This document shows positions 18,894-27,314 of a stretch of DNA of 64,000 bases, piece by piece. The DNA comes from Nitrospirota bacterium (GTDB lineage: Bacteria; Nitrospirota_A; Leptospirillia; Leptospirillales; Leptospirillaceae): assembly GCA_021844275.1 (NCBI GenBank), contig JAKBTR010000113.1, forward strand, positions 1 through 64,000. Reading direction: 5' to 3'. Both the position numbers and the translations under genes were made by a program. The notes beneath the pieces are model-generated. The model was not told the origin of the DNA. It saw only the letters and a list, made by a program, of their open reading frames with translations, and did not search any database. Within the stretch, counting starts at the first letter, position 1, and each line of letters opens with the position of its first letter.

Positions 18894-19731
18894 GGGAACT
18901 CGTTTTCGGGGCTGTCAGGACACCTCGCCCGGAATTTTCCACAAACTCCAGCAGGTGATCGATTTCCGGACCGGCAGGGAGCTCTTTTCGCACTTTATCG
19001 AGAGATTCTTTTTGCGGAAGAGAGGAACGGAAGAGGATCTGGTAAGCTTTCTTCAGAAGAGTGATCGTATCCGGAGACAGACGTGCGCGCTTCAGACCTT
19101 CCATGTTCAGTCCGTAGAGATAGGCCCGATTTCCCGATGCCCAGACGTAAGGTGGAACATCCTTGGGAACTCCGCTCATGCCGCCAACCATGGAGAGGGT
19201 TCCGATCCGGACGAACTGGTGGATGCCGGTCAGACCACCGATGATCGCACCGTCCTCGATCATGATGTGTCCGGCAAGATTGGCGGCGTTCGCCATGACG
19301 ATCCGGGAACCCAGATGGCAATCGTGCGCCACGTGACAATTCGCCATCAGGAGGTTCTGGTCGCCGATGCGGGTGAGCATTCCGCCGCCTTCGGTGCCTC
19401 GATGGATCGTGACGGACTCCCGGATGGTGTTTTTGTCTCCAATGACGACCCGGCTCGGCTCTCCCCGGTACTTCAGGTCCTGCGGGGGCAACCCGGCCGA
19501 AGAAAAGGGGTAAAAGAGGTTCTCCTTTCCGATCGTCGTATTGCCGTCGATAACCACATGAGACAAAAAACGCGTTCCCGAGCCGACCGAGATCTTGCCC
19601 TTCAGAACACAGAACGGCCCTACGTGTACCCCAGGAGCCAGCTCCACCTCGCGTGAGACTTCGGCATATGGATGGATGAAGACCTCTCCTTCTCCGCCCT
19701 CCTCCGGCGAACCAAACGCAGAACGGCTCAC
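18868..19731 (-). CDS. lpxA: UDP-N-acetylglucosamine (or diamino analogue) acyltransferase
   Basis: LpxA transfers a 3-hydroxyacyl chain from ACP to the sugar nucleotide, the first lipid A step. The protein is a left-handed beta-helix of hexapeptide repeats (IHPYAEVSREVELAPGVHVG and onward) with the family segment NCHVAHDCHLG, containing the catalytic His, and a C-terminal helical part. The start is GTG with an ideal GGAGG site 6 nt upstream, and it overlaps the fabZ stop (GTGA), giving 287 residues. Amino acids encoded further upstream are a shadow of fabZ. If the neighbouring oxidoreductase is GnnA, the substrate may be UDP-GlcNAc3N. Confidence 0.92.
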   Translation of the reverse strand: MSRSAFGSPEEGGEGEVFIHPYAEVSREVELAPGVHVGPFCVLKGKISVGSGTRFLSHVVIDGNTTIGKENLFYPFSSAGLPPQDLKYRGEPSRVVIGDKNTIRESVTIHRGTEGGGMLTRIGDQNLLMANCHVAHDCHLGSRIVMANAANLAGHIMIEDGAIIGGLTGIHQFVRIGTLSMVGGMSGVPKDVPPYVWASGNRAYLYGLNMEGLKRARLSPDTITLLKKAYQILFRSSLPQKESLDKVRKELPAGPEIDHLLEFVENSGRGVLTAPKTSSHENHSGEN

Positions 19732-20222
19732 CCGTTGTCCTCCGGAGAAATGTCCTTTCTCCCTTTTCCGGGAGGTGCCGGACGGATCATGGCCATGATC
19801 TCCGCTTCGCAGATCCTTTTTTCTCCAACATGGATTTCGCCTTCCATTTTCCAGGAGCTTCCCCGAACATTCCGGGTGGTCATGGTGATCACCAGGGTAT
19901 CTCCAGGACCGGCCGGAGAACGAAAGCGCGCCCGGTCGATCCCCATGAAATAGGGAATGCGGTCTGTCTTGTCCTGTCCGGAACAAATCGCCAGGATTCC
20001 TCCCACCTGGGCCATGGCTTCGATCAGAAGGACCCCCGGCATAATGGGAAAACCGGGAAAGTGTCCCACAAAAAACGGTTCATTCATCGTCACGTTCTTG
20101 ATGCCGACGATCCGTTTTCCGGGCTCGACTTCCAGAATTCGGTCAACCAGGAGAAACGGGTAGCGATGCGGAAGAATGTCCAGGATCTCCTGGATATTCA
20201 GCCCGGATGAAAGATCATTCAT
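19728..20222 (-). CDS. fabZ: (3R)-hydroxyacyl-ACP dehydratase
   Basis: FabZ dehydrates 3-hydroxyacyl-ACP in fatty acid elongation and competes with LpxA and LpxD for the same acyl-ACP pool, hence its usual place between them. The hot-dog fold is recognisable from [13 protein letters not shown], with the catalytic His in the [19 protein letters not shown] block carrying the catalytic Glu. The ATG overlaps lpxD by 8 nt, giving 164 residues. The C-terminus extends about 15 residues beyond the typical end and is charged. Confidence 0.93.
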   Translation of the reverse strand: MNDLSSGLNIQEILDILPHRYPFLLVDRILEVEPGKRIVGIKNVTMNEPFFVGHFPGFPIMPGVLLIEAMAQVGGILAICSGQDKTDRIPYFMGIDRARFRSPAGPGDTLVITMTTRNVRGSSWKMEGEIHVGEKRICEAEIMAMIRPAPPGKGRKDISPEDNG

Positions 20223-21267
20223 GATCGTCCCTTCGTTCAGAAGCGCCACCGGATATTCCTCCCTTTTTCTCCAGCGTCCGGAGTCGGCCGAGAATCCCCG
20301 GAAGATCGCCCAGAATCGTCTGGATCCGAAGCCATAATTTATGGGAAATGGCCGGAGATCCCGAAACGCGAGACTTTTCGGGAATGCTGCGGGCCACCCC
20401 CGATTGGGCTCCAACCATCGAATCGTTTCCGATTTCGATGTGGCCCACGACTCCGGACTGACCGGCCAGAATGACGCGATGGCCCAGACGGCTGGAACCG
20501 GAAATACCGGCCTGGGCAACAATGACACAATCTTCTCCGATACGAACATTATGGGCGATCTGGACAAGATTGTCGATTTTCGTTCCTGTCCCGATCACCG
20601 TTTCGCCGAAAGTCGCCCGGTCTATCGTCGTATTGGCCCCGATTTCCACATCGTCACCGATTGTCACCCGTCCGATTTGAGGGATCTTGTGACGGTGTCC
20701 CTGATGGTCCGCCGCATATCCGAACCCGTCCGACCCGATAACCGCATTGGGCTGGATAATAACCCGGTTTCCGATATGGCAGTCTTCCCGGATGACAACC
20801 CCCGGATACAGGGTGCAACCCGTTCCGATCACCACGCGACGACCGATGAAGACACCGGGACCGATCACTGTACCGGCACCGATCCGGCATCCCTCCTCGA
20901 TCACGGCGGACGCTCCCACTTCCACCGGCGGTTCAAGATGAACATCCGACGCAACATAGGCCTGGGGGTGAACACCGTCCCGGGGAGACGGAAGAGGGTA
21001 AAAAATCTGCATGATCCTGGCGAGGGCAAGATAGGGATCCGCAACGACAATCTGTGGAACGGGCAATCCCGGAACGGGATCGGAGAGAAGAATGGCTCCG
21101 GCCTGAAGCTTCGTCAATTCGCCACGGTACTTCGGATTTGCCAGGAATGTCAGATCCTGCGGCCCGGCTTCCTGCATCGACCGGACCGCACGAATCTGTT
21201 TGTTAAAAGCGGATTCCGGACCTGTGAGATTTCCTCCGACAAGGGAAGCGATCTCGGAAAGAATCAT
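20215..21267 (-). CDS. lpxD: UDP-3-O-(3-hydroxyacyl)glucosamine N-acyltransferase
   Basis: LpxD adds the second 3-hydroxyacyl chain to the sugar nucleotide. This 350-residue trimeric enzyme has an N-terminal uridine-binding domain (residues 1-100, with TFLANPKY) followed by many hexapeptide repeats such as [14 protein letters not shown]. The active-site region [15 protein letters not shown] contains the conserved His. The C-terminal helix includes a Leu/Arg-rich segment. The ATG overlaps the ompH-like stop (ATGA). The order bamA-ompH-lpxD-fabZ-lpxA is the classic envelope-gene order. Confidence 0.94.
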   Translation of the reverse strand: MILSEIASLVGGNLTGPESAFNKQIRAVRSMQEAGPQDLTFLANPKYRGELTKLQAGAILLSDPVPGLPVPQIVVADPYLALARIMQIFYPLPSPRDGVHPQAYVASDVHLEPPVEVGASAVIEEGCRIGAGTVIGPGVFIGRRVVIGTGCTLYPGVVIREDCHIGNRVIIQPNAVIGSDGFGYAADHQGHRHKIPQIGRVTIGDDVEIGANTTIDRATFGETVIGTGTKIDNLVQIAHNVRIGEDCVIVAQAGISGSSRLGHRVILAGQSGVVGHIEIGNDSMVGAQSGVARSIPEKSRVSGSPAISHKLWLRIQTILGDLPGILGRLRTLEKKGGISGGASERRDDHE

Positions 21268-21866
21268 TGCCCGTTTCCGACCGGATTGTTCTTGTTAATG
21301 TACTGAATAACCGATTCCGTCAAGTCCGCCTTCGGATTCATGTAAAGGATCCGGGACGAAGAAAAGGCGGGAGGTTGGGGCCCCATCGGAATCCGGATGG
21401 GATGCTGGGCCAGAACGACCTGAAACCCATATTTTTTTCCGACCGAAACCGTTGCGTGGGACAAGGCATCCAGAAATTTCCGGATCTCGACAGCATTCTC
21501 CGAAGCCACTTCCGTCTGAATTTTCTGAAGTTTCTTCCGGTAGTCCTGGACTTTTTGCTGGAAGGAAAGTTCCTTGGCCTTCAGTGCGTCCTTGCTGATC
21601 ACGCCGACCTGTTGTTCGATCCGTTTTTGTTCGGCCTGGAGTTCCTGGCGTTCGGACTGGATACCTTCCGCTTTTTTCTTCTGGAACTCCTTCAGATGGG
21701 ACTGGATTGATTTCCCCAGATCTGTCTGACGAAATGCCTTCAGAACATCAACGACTCCGACAACATCCGCGGCTTGTGCAGCGTTGATGACTCCCGAAAA
21801 CAGGATACCCAACGAAACGATGACGGCGAGGACCAGAGTTTTTTCGCATTTCCGTTCGAAGATCAT
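21264..21866 (-). CDS. Periplasmic chaperone, OmpH/Skp family
   Basis: This 200-residue protein has a signal peptide (basic start, hydrophobic [15 protein letters not shown], cleavage near AQA-AD). A long charged helical region follows ([20 protein letters not shown] and onward), as in Skp, the trimeric chaperone that carries unfolded outer-membrane proteins across the periplasm. The [15 protein letters not shown] opening of the mature part matches the family. It sits directly between bamA and lpxD as Skp does in many Gram-negatives. The ATG has an AGGAAAGGG stretch upstream. Confidence 0.88.
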   Translation of the reverse strand: MIFERKCEKTLVLAVIVSLGILFSGVINAAQAADVVGVVDVLKAFRQTDLGKSIQSHLKEFQKKKAEGIQSERQELQAEQKRIEQQVGVISKDALKAKELSFQQKVQDYRKKLQKIQTEVASENAVEIRKFLDALSHATVSVGKKYGFQVVLAQHPIRIPMGPQPPAFSSSRILYMNPKADLTESVIQYINKNNPVGNGQ

Positions 21867-21943
21867 AAAATACCCTTTCCTGTCAGATGGCGGATGAAAT
21901 AACCGGACCTAAACGACAAAAGACCTTTTGGTCGGCCTTCTGA

Positions 21944-24286
21944 TTACCCTCCGTAGAGGGAGCCCATCTCGAAGTTGACGACGGGACCCGGGTAGTTCCC
22001 CGGAAAAGCCTGCATCTGGGCATTGTTGACGAGCGGCCATCCCAGATCCAGTGTCAAAGGCCCCATCGGCGAATTCCACATGATGCCGAAACCGGTTGCG
22101 GGCCAGGCAAATCCGCTCAGAGTGATGGGCTGCCCCGGAAGGTACTCTCCCGAATCGTCGAAGAAAAGGTCTCCGTAGAAACCGAACTTCGGAAAAATCG
22201 GCCATGTGTAATCCATGTTGAAGATCAGTTCCTTGTTCCCTCCAACCAGGTAACCGAATGGCATCGGACCGGCAAACCCGAAGTTGTATCCCCGGTTGGA
22301 GTAAATTCCGCCGACATAAAAACGGTCCCAGACGGGAATGAACCCATCCGGACCAAGCGGTTCTTCGTCCCCGATGGCCACATGGAAAGACAACGTCGTC
22401 CGCTGGGTCACCGGCAGGTAGAGGGTCCCGTTCCCGGTGGCCGAGTAGAAGGACGTATCCCCGCCGAACGTTCCCCCGTAGACACCGAGATTGCCCCACA
22501 GGTGATAGCCAGAATGGGGATTCATATAGTTGTCCCGGCGATCATAGGAAATACCGATCGATGGTCCCGTCTGTGTCCAGTACCCGACCTGCTGGATGAA
22601 CGGAGCCAGAATAGGCGCCTGCTGAACCTGTTGCACCGTCGGCGCCACAAGGAAGATCTGTTCGGATTCCATGAGCCAGGACAAGCTTGTCGAAAAATAA
22701 TACCCGAAACGGCGGGTCAGGGTCACGGATCCCCCGATTGCGCTGTTCCAGTAAGTAAAATAGTCCATAAACGTGTCGAAAAAGGAAAGGGAGGCCGCTG
22801 TCGGGGTGTCCATGAACCACGGATCGGTGACCGTCAGAGAGTACATCGTGATAAATCCCCCCAGTTCACCGGAAAGGGAAACCGAGTCACCTGTACCGAA
22901 GATATTATTCTGGGCGATCGTTGCCATCCCCATGACACCGAACAGGGTACTGTAACCGCCGCCGAGGGAAAAGGTCCCAGTGGGCTTTTCCTTCACTTTC
23001 AGGTTCAGGTCCACAAGGTTTTTCCCAACCTGCTGCGGGACGATCTGCACGTTTGAGAAGAAACCCAGATTCTGCAGGTTCCGGTAACTGTCCTGGAGAG
23101 CACTCGTATCCATGATGTCCGATTCCTGGACTCCCAGAACTCGGCGAATCACTTTGTCACGCGTGAGTTCGTTTCCGGAGATATTGATCCGGCGAATATG
23201 GACGAGGCCTCCCTCCGTGACGGAATACGTGAGGGCAACGGTTTTTTTGTCGAGATCCGGAATGACCTGCGGAGTGACAATGGCAAAAGCATATCCTTTA
23301 TGCCCATAGAGTTTCGTCAACGTCGTGATGTCTTTCTGGAGAAGCGCCCGGGAAAAAATCTTCGGAGGCTTCATATGGATTTTCTTCATCAGCCGCTTGC
23401 GCGAAAAAAGCTTGTTCCCGGTTACATTGACAGTCCCGATCCGGAACTGTTCTCCTTCCTGGATGGGGAACGTGACCCGCATCGACTTTTTATGATTGAA
23501 AAAGGAAATCTTGGGCTGACCAATCCCGACATTGATGTATCCGTGGTTCAGATAGAAGTTCCGAAGACGCTCGATGTCCTTGGCCACCTCTGTTTTCTTG
23601 TAGATCCCCGCGTCCGTCCACCAGCTCGTGAGCCAGAAATAAGGCTTGGTCTTGATCTGTTTCTGCAGGACACTTGCGGGAAACTTCCGGTTTCCGGAAA
23701 AATCGACTTCCCGAATTCGGGTCTGTCCCCCTTCCCGAATCAGAAAAATCAGCTCGACTTTTTTTCGGCCGAGACGTTTCAGGAGAGGAATGACCTGGGA
23801 ATTGTAATACCCGGCCTTTCGGTATACGGCCTTGATTCGTTCGACATTTTCATGAACCTGATTGCCGTCGTAAAACGATGCCGGAAGAAGGGTCAGTTTT
23901 TTACGAAGATCCGAGGAAGACTTTGCCGCATTTCCGATAAAAGATATTTTTTCGATTGTCGGTCGCTCGGTCAAGTCATAAATCAGCTTGATCCCGCCCT
24001 CGTATCCCTCCGCATACACCCGGATCTGGGAGAAGTATCCGGTGACGTAAAGATTTTTCAGGTCGGCCCGGATGGAGGAATCCGCATAGATGTCCCCCAC
24101 TTTGGTGTGAATCTTGTCCCGAATGGTGCTGATATCGATCCTGCGGTTTCCCTTGATCTCGATTTTTTTGACAATAATGGCATTGCTATCCGGAGCGGAC
24201 CAGCTGTATGACGGAAAAAGAAAAAGACCAGTCACACTGATGAGAAGAGTCGTAAGAAAAAAGGCAACAAAGTTTCGGTTGTTCAA
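21944..24286 (-). CDS. bamA: Outer membrane protein assembly factor BamA
   Basis: BamA is the core of the BAM complex that folds and inserts beta-barrel proteins in the outer membrane. The 780-residue protein has a signal peptide (residues 1-30) and about five POTRA domains (for example IKKIEIKGNRRIDISTIRDK at the first). A C-terminal 16-strand Omp85 barrel contains SNRGYNFGFAGP, its VRGY-like motif in strand 16/L6, and ends near VNFEMG. The start is TTG with GGAAGG close upstream. The 77-nt gap to ompH contains no other gene. It is the first gene of the envelope run. Confidence 0.92.
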   Translation of the reverse strand: MNNRNFVAFFLTTLLISVTGLFLFPSYSWSAPDSNAIIVKKIEIKGNRRIDISTIRDKIHTKVGDIYADSSIRADLKNLYVTGYFSQIRVYAEGYEGGIKLIYDLTERPTIEKISFIGNAAKSSSDLRKKLTLLPASFYDGNQVHENVERIKAVYRKAGYYNSQVIPLLKRLGRKKVELIFLIREGGQTRIREVDFSGNRKFPASVLQKQIKTKPYFWLTSWWTDAGIYKKTEVAKDIERLRNFYLNHGYINVGIGQPKISFFNHKKSMRVTFPIQEGEQFRIGTVNVTGNKLFSRKRLMKKIHMKPPKIFSRALLQKDITTLTKLYGHKGYAFAIVTPQVIPDLDKKTVALTYSVTEGGLVHIRRINISGNELTRDKVIRRVLGVQESDIMDTSALQDSYRNLQNLGFFSNVQIVPQQVGKNLVDLNLKVKEKPTGTFSLGGGYSTLFGVMGMATIAQNNIFGTGDSVSLSGELGGFITMYSLTVTDPWFMDTPTAASLSFFDTFMDYFTYWNSAIGGSVTLTRRFGYYFSTSLSWLMESEQIFLVAPTVQQVQQAPILAPFIQQVGYWTQTGPSIGISYDRRDNYMNPHSGYHLWGNLGVYGGTFGGDTSFYSATGNGTLYLPVTQRTTLSFHVAIGDEEPLGPDGFIPVWDRFYVGGIYSNRGYNFGFAGPMPFGYLVGGNKELIFNMDYTWPIFPKFGFYGDLFFDDSGEYLPGQPITLSGFAWPATGFGIMWNSPMGPLTLDLGWPLVNNAQMQAFPGNYPGPVVNFEMGSLYGG

Positions 24287-24351
24287 TGGCCTTCCAGATA
24301 TCAGTGTTTTTCAGTCTATAAGTTTACGGACTGCCCGGATTTGAGCTTGCC

Positions 24352-24365
24352 GGGCCGAAAGGCCC
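24352..24365. other. Short hairpin in the bamA leader
   Basis: GGGCC and GGCCC arms of 5 bp flank a GAAA tetraloop about 65 nt upstream of the bamA start. On the plus strand it is followed by CTCTTTAT, but nothing on that strand ends here, so a terminator role is doubtful. It would lie in the 5' untranslated region of bamA if transcription starts further right. The rest of 24287-24525 shows no gene. A TATCC-TAA-GGATA palindrome sits at 24502-24514. Confidence 0.35.
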
Positions 24366-24525
24366 CTCTTTATGGATTCAGGAAAAAATCTTTTGAACTA
24401 TAGCATGAAAGTTCCGGGTTCCCAACCTTCACTCAGCGGAAGAATCAAAATGCCCCCGCTCTTCTTGGAATTCGAAGAGAATTGGGATAATCTCCAGCCC
24501 CTATCCTAAGGATAAGAGCCAATCC

Positions 24526-24554
24526 TTGACAGGAAGACTGTTTCTCTTTATAGT
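24526..24554 (+). promoter_or_regulatory. Sigma-70 type promoter of the tRNA-Phe gene
   Basis: A perfect -35 box TTGACA (24526-24531) is separated by exactly 17 nt from a -10 box TATAGT (24549-24554). Transcription would start around 24561, four nucleotides before the mature tRNA. This matches the strong promoters expected for stable RNA genes. Confidence 0.85.
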
Positions 24555-24564
24555 GACAGCCCGA

Positions 24565-24640
24565 GCCGAGGTAGCTCAGTCGGTAGAGCAGAGGCCTGAA
24601 AAGCCTCGTGTCGGCAGTTCGATTCTGCCCCTCGGCACCA
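24565..24640 (+). tRNA. tRNA-Phe (GAA anticodon)
   Basis: The 76-nt gene folds into a full cloverleaf. The acceptor stem pairs GCCGAGG with CCTCGGC. The anticodon stem pairs GAGGC with GCCTC around loop CTGAAAA, giving anticodon GAA. The variable loop has 5 nt, and the T arm is GGCAG-TTCGATT-CTGCC. The discriminator base is A and CCA is encoded. It stands alone on the plus strand with its own promoter. The DNA downstream is full of degraded mobile elements, which fits use of the tRNA as an integration site. Confidence 0.96.
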
Positions 24641-25152
24641 ATACCAGCGCCAATCCGGAAGAATCCAAGAAACCGAAAACAATCGAATGTATCCCTCTCT
24701 TGTCACCCCAGGCTGAACTTCCAAAAACAAAAATGGGCAAAAAGCGAGAGATCCAGGAATTCTGTCATTTTTGACCCTGCCGGTTTTGACTACGCGCAAA
24801 GATTCGAGCAGACCCTCAAGGAATTTCAGAACTTTCTCATGGAAAGGCATGATCGATGTCAGCAGGAGAAAGCGCACCGACCTATCATCATGGTTCTCCT
24901 GCACCACATTATTGGCGAGAGTTCCCAAGTTTTCGAGCAGTCCTCCGAAGACACGGCCGAAGAGACAATGTCCTCCCACTCCTTTTCGTCCCCGTCCCGG
25001 TCTTCCTCCGCGAACATTCTGAAAGCGGCAGCCGCCAGTGTGTCCCTCCGATAATTCCTAAGGAGGATTGATACCATTCCTCCCGACACCCTGCACTCCA
25101 GTGATAATCTTGAAGTCCTGCAGAATCCAGGGTCCCTTGTGTTCCAGGCCGT
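24641..25152. other. Apparently non-coding or degraded stretch downstream of tRNA-Phe
   Basis: No gene is supported here. Frames are open on both strands, but none has a ribosome-binding site combined with recognisable protein features. The minus-strand frame that continues from the TnpB fragment loses resemblance to TnpB and stops at 24859. The stretch most likely consists of eroded mobile-element sequence. Confidence 0.5.
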
Positions 25153-25290
25153 TCCGGAAATGACCGTCCCTTCGGAATTGGTGGCGATGTTCACAAGACC
25201 GAAATCGACTCCCGGGACTTTTCCCGGACATTCCGGTTCCTGTTCCGGAATGTCGCAGACGACATTGAGGAAGCATTTTTGCTGTGTTTA
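25153..25290 (-). pseudogene. TnpB (IS200/IS605 family) fragment around the first RuvC motif
   Basis: A minus-strand frame reads KCFLNVVCDIPEQEPE, then GKVPGVDFGLVNIATNSEG, then TVISG. This is the region of TnpB leading into RuvC-I, with the catalytic Asp in GVDFG (codon at 25206-25204). TnpB is the RNA-guided nuclease of IS605-type elements. Only about 45 residues survive: the upstream side runs into the ISAzo13 relic and the downstream side loses similarity, so no active protein can be made. The identification rests on recognised motif spacing, not on a search. Confidence 0.65.
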
Positions 25291-25319
25291 TGAAAAACAA
25301 GATTGACTTCCCCTCTCGC

Positions 25320-25945
25320 AGTGAACGACGATGTCTCCGGCGCCAAACAGGAAGAACGGTTGCGCCGGATTGTCTGTACCCCGACACCAAGTTCTGGGGC
25401 ATGAAAGCGTCACGGCCATTTCCCAAGAGACCGGGGTGTCTCGCCGCACCATTCATGCCGGACTGAAAGGGCTGATGGAACGTCCTCCATTCGGGGTGCC
25501 TTCTAACCGGAAGGTCCGGCGTCCGGAAGACGGACGAAAGACAGTCACCGACCCGGATCCCGCGCTCATGAGCGATCTCGAATCGCTGGTCGAGCATTTG
25601 ACGCGGAAAGATCCCGAGTCGTTCCGCGATGGACCAGCAAAAGCCTTCGACGACTGGCCGATGAGTTGAACGATGGGACATGCCGTAAGCCATGCTTCTA
25701 TCGGAACGCTTCCTGGAGAACCAGGGCGGGATCATACAGCCTTCAGCCCAACGTCAAAACGCTGGAAGAAGGAGATCACCCGGACCGGTCCAGCTCGGGT
25801 ACATCAATGCCCAGGGCGAGGAGCATCCGAAGCGGGGAAAGCTGGTCTGGTCATTGCGGTGGATAGAAAGAAAAAAAGAACGCGTTGGTGTCATGGGAAA
25901 AAAGGTTTTAAGGTGCCAAATTGGAACCTTAAACTCTAGGGAAAG
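25320..25945 (+). pseudogene. Frameshifted ISAzo13-type transposase relic
   Basis: The first readable piece (25331-25669) contains SVTAISQETGVSRRTIHAGL, then RKVRRPEDGRKTVTDPDPAL, then DLESLVEHLTRKDPES, which follow the N-terminal helix-turn-helix and linker of ISAzo13 transposases. Near 25630 the frame shifts: the next frame gives WTSKSLRRLADEL and SYSLQPNVKTLEEGDHPDR. Further shifts are needed for YINAQ and IAVDRKKK. The C-terminal catalytic half is missing. No terminal inverted repeats were recognised. It is a dead remnant. Confidence 0.75.
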
Positions 25946-26022
25946 GGGTGCCCGGACAGAAAAGCAGAAACCACTCATGAGGACAGCTTCTCAGCTCCTT
26001 CTGCGTACGGGAGACGAGAGGA

Positions 26023-26316
26023 TCAGTGTGCGGCCACCTTCGCTTCCAGGGCAGCCAATCGTTCCCGGATCTCAAGGGCTGTCGTCAGCTTGTCCTCCAA
26101 GTGATCCATCCTGGCATCGAAGCGGGAAAGCCCATTGTCAATCTTGTCGTCAAGGCGGGAAAGCCCATTGTCAATCTTGTCGTCAAGGCGCTTGATTTCC
26201 GATTGCAGGGACTTGATATCGGCCTTCACCCCCGCCAGTTCGATTTCGAGCCGACTGATTCCAGGGGCAACGGTTTCTTGTAGGATTTTCTGAACCGCTT
26301 CAATAGATCCTGCCAT
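26023..26316 (-). CDS. Small coiled-coil protein with an internal tandem repeat
   Basis: The 97-residue protein is almost entirely a predicted coiled coil (GISRLEIELAGVKADIKSLQ, then repeated RLDDKIDNGLS). It has no signal peptide or membrane segment. The ATG is preceded by AAGGAG at good spacing, which argues for a real gene despite its degraded surroundings. An exact 33-bp duplication produces the two RLDDKIDNGLS copies. Short proteins of this kind occur on plasmids and islands, but I do not recognise a function. It lies between a transposase relic and an integrase relic. Confidence 0.65.
   Translation of the reverse strand: MAGSIEAVQKILQETVAPGISRLEIELAGVKADIKSLQSEIKRLDDKIDNGLSRLDDKIDNGLSRFDARMDHLEDKLTTALEIRERLAALEAKVAAH
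26122..26187 (-). repeat. 33-bp tandem repeat, two exact copies
   Basis: Two identical 33-bp units (26122-26154 and 26155-26187) lie head to tail within the coiled-coil gene. Each encodes 11 residues of the coiled coil, so adding or losing a unit keeps the frame and shifts the helix by a whole 11-residue hendecad. Confidence 0.95.
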
Positions 26317-26379
26317 GAGTTCTCCTTTTCACTCATGTTACAAGAAGGACGGTCTTACTTCAATCACTCCGCCAAAACT

Positions 26380-26590
26380 CGACTTCAGGTGGGTATCATG
26401 TTTAGCATTGCAACACTTGTGTCCGATGATGACCGCTATCTGTGAAGGAAGCCTGGCACTTCTTGAGAAACCGGCTTGTGGCTTCGTGCCGGAGATCGTG
26501 AAAGGTCGGATCGGACAGGAAAGAGGAGCCGGCTTCTGTCGCCACCCTTCGCATTCCGTCTCGAAAGCTTGAACCAGAGCGACAGCCTTA
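26380..26590 (-). pseudogene. Tyrosine recombinase (phage-type integrase) C-terminal relic
   Basis: One minus-strand frame reads RRVATEAGSSFLSDPTFHDL then RHEATSRF, the HxxR box of tyrosine recombinases. The frame then needs a shift to read IAVIIGHKCCNAKHDTHLK, matching the GH...YTHLK end of the catalytic domain. The position of the catalytic Tyr reads Asp, and in-frame stops interrupt both parts. The N-terminal half is not visible. It is inactive and probably left from an element that used the nearby tRNA-Phe gene. Confidence 0.7.
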
Positions 26591-26862
26591 AGAAACGCAT
26601 GAGAACTCGTGGAATGGCCCTGATCAATTCAGAAAGATTTCAGGCATGCATCATTTTCCTCAAGGTTCTGGAATGGGATGGGGAAGTTCACGGACTGGAT
26701 CCATGCCCAAAGGAACTCCGCAGCGACCCTTTCCTGCGTCAGGATGGGTTGACCTGTCCGTCATATATATTTGGGAATCCAGGAAATTTCACGATATTTG
26801 AAGGATTCTTATTCATTCTGAAAGGGAACCGCAAAAGTCGGGTTTATCGGGGAGAAAATGAA
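26591..26862. other. Intergenic stretch with no recognised gene
   Basis: Frames are open on the plus strand here, but without a ribosome-binding site or recognisable family. The minus-strand frame leading into the integrase relic is interrupted by stops. The stretch lies downstream of the icd operon terminator and is probably eroded island sequence. Confidence 0.4.
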
Positions 26863-26888
26863 AAAAGGGGAGGAAACCCTCCCCTTTT
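26863..26888 (-). terminator. Intrinsic terminator of the icd operon
   Basis: A perfect 11-bp stem (26863-26873 with 26878-26888) has a 4-nt loop. Read on the minus strand the stem ends in a T-rich tract that continues TTCATTTT. It begins 34 nt after the stop of the small gene at 26922, so it closes the icd transcript. The A and T tracts on both sides would let it act in both directions. Confidence 0.9.
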
Positions 26889-26921
26889 CACTCTTGATCA
26901 ATGAACTTGATCAGAACTTGA

Positions 26922-27272
26922 TCAATAAGCTTTGCTGTATCCGGCTTCGTCGCCATAGTTCCAGAGCTTCTGGACAGCGGACCACACATGTTTCTTGCCC
27001 AGTTCACCCACGAACACGTCGACATCCTTGTCCGTCACCGGACGAGTCGCCGTAAAGCGGCAGCGATACCAGTTGACCAGCATCAGGTCGGGACTCACAT
27101 AACCCGGCCATACTTTCGTCCCACGGTTGGAAATGAATTCGATCTTGAAGGGACCATACTCGTCGAATTTCGGGATCCCGTCTTCCGTAATTACATAGAC
27201 ATCCACGCCAACCAGTGTGATCGGCTGCTGGGGACGCTTCGCACGCCCTGAAGTTGCAGTCATCGTAGACAT
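26922..27272 (-). CDS. Small conserved-looking protein linked to isocitrate dehydrogenase
   Basis: The 116-residue protein starts at an ATG with a GGAAGGAG site 8 nt upstream; an upstream in-frame start at 27299 is less likely. It has no signal peptide or membrane span, is rich in aromatic residues (KVWPGYVSPDLMLVNWYRCR) and ends in NYGDEAGYSKAY. It lies 42 nt after icd and before the strong terminator at 26863, so the two genes form a two-gene operon. I do not recognise the family. A role in regulating or assisting isocitrate dehydrogenase is suggested only by position. Confidence 0.75.
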   Translation of the reverse strand: MSTMTATSGRAKRPQQPITLVGVDVYVITEDGIPKFDEYGPFKIEFISNRGTKVWPGYVSPDLMLVNWYRCRFTATRPVTDKDVDVFVGELGKKHVWSAVQKLWNYGDEAGYSKAY

Positions 27273-27314
27273 GAGGAAATCTCCTTCCGATACCGTCAAT
27301 CGGTCTCTATTTGA

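Noticed and set aside
25058..25735. A 225-residue minus-strand frame opposite the ISAzo13 relic
   Set aside because: The plus strand carries the recognisable transposase motifs; this frame is their antisense image and has no ribosome-binding site.
24641..26600. A direct repeat of the tRNA-Phe 3' end that would mark the far attachment site
   Set aside because: I looked for the last bases of the tRNA downstream and saw no convincing copy; the site may lie beyond or be eroded.
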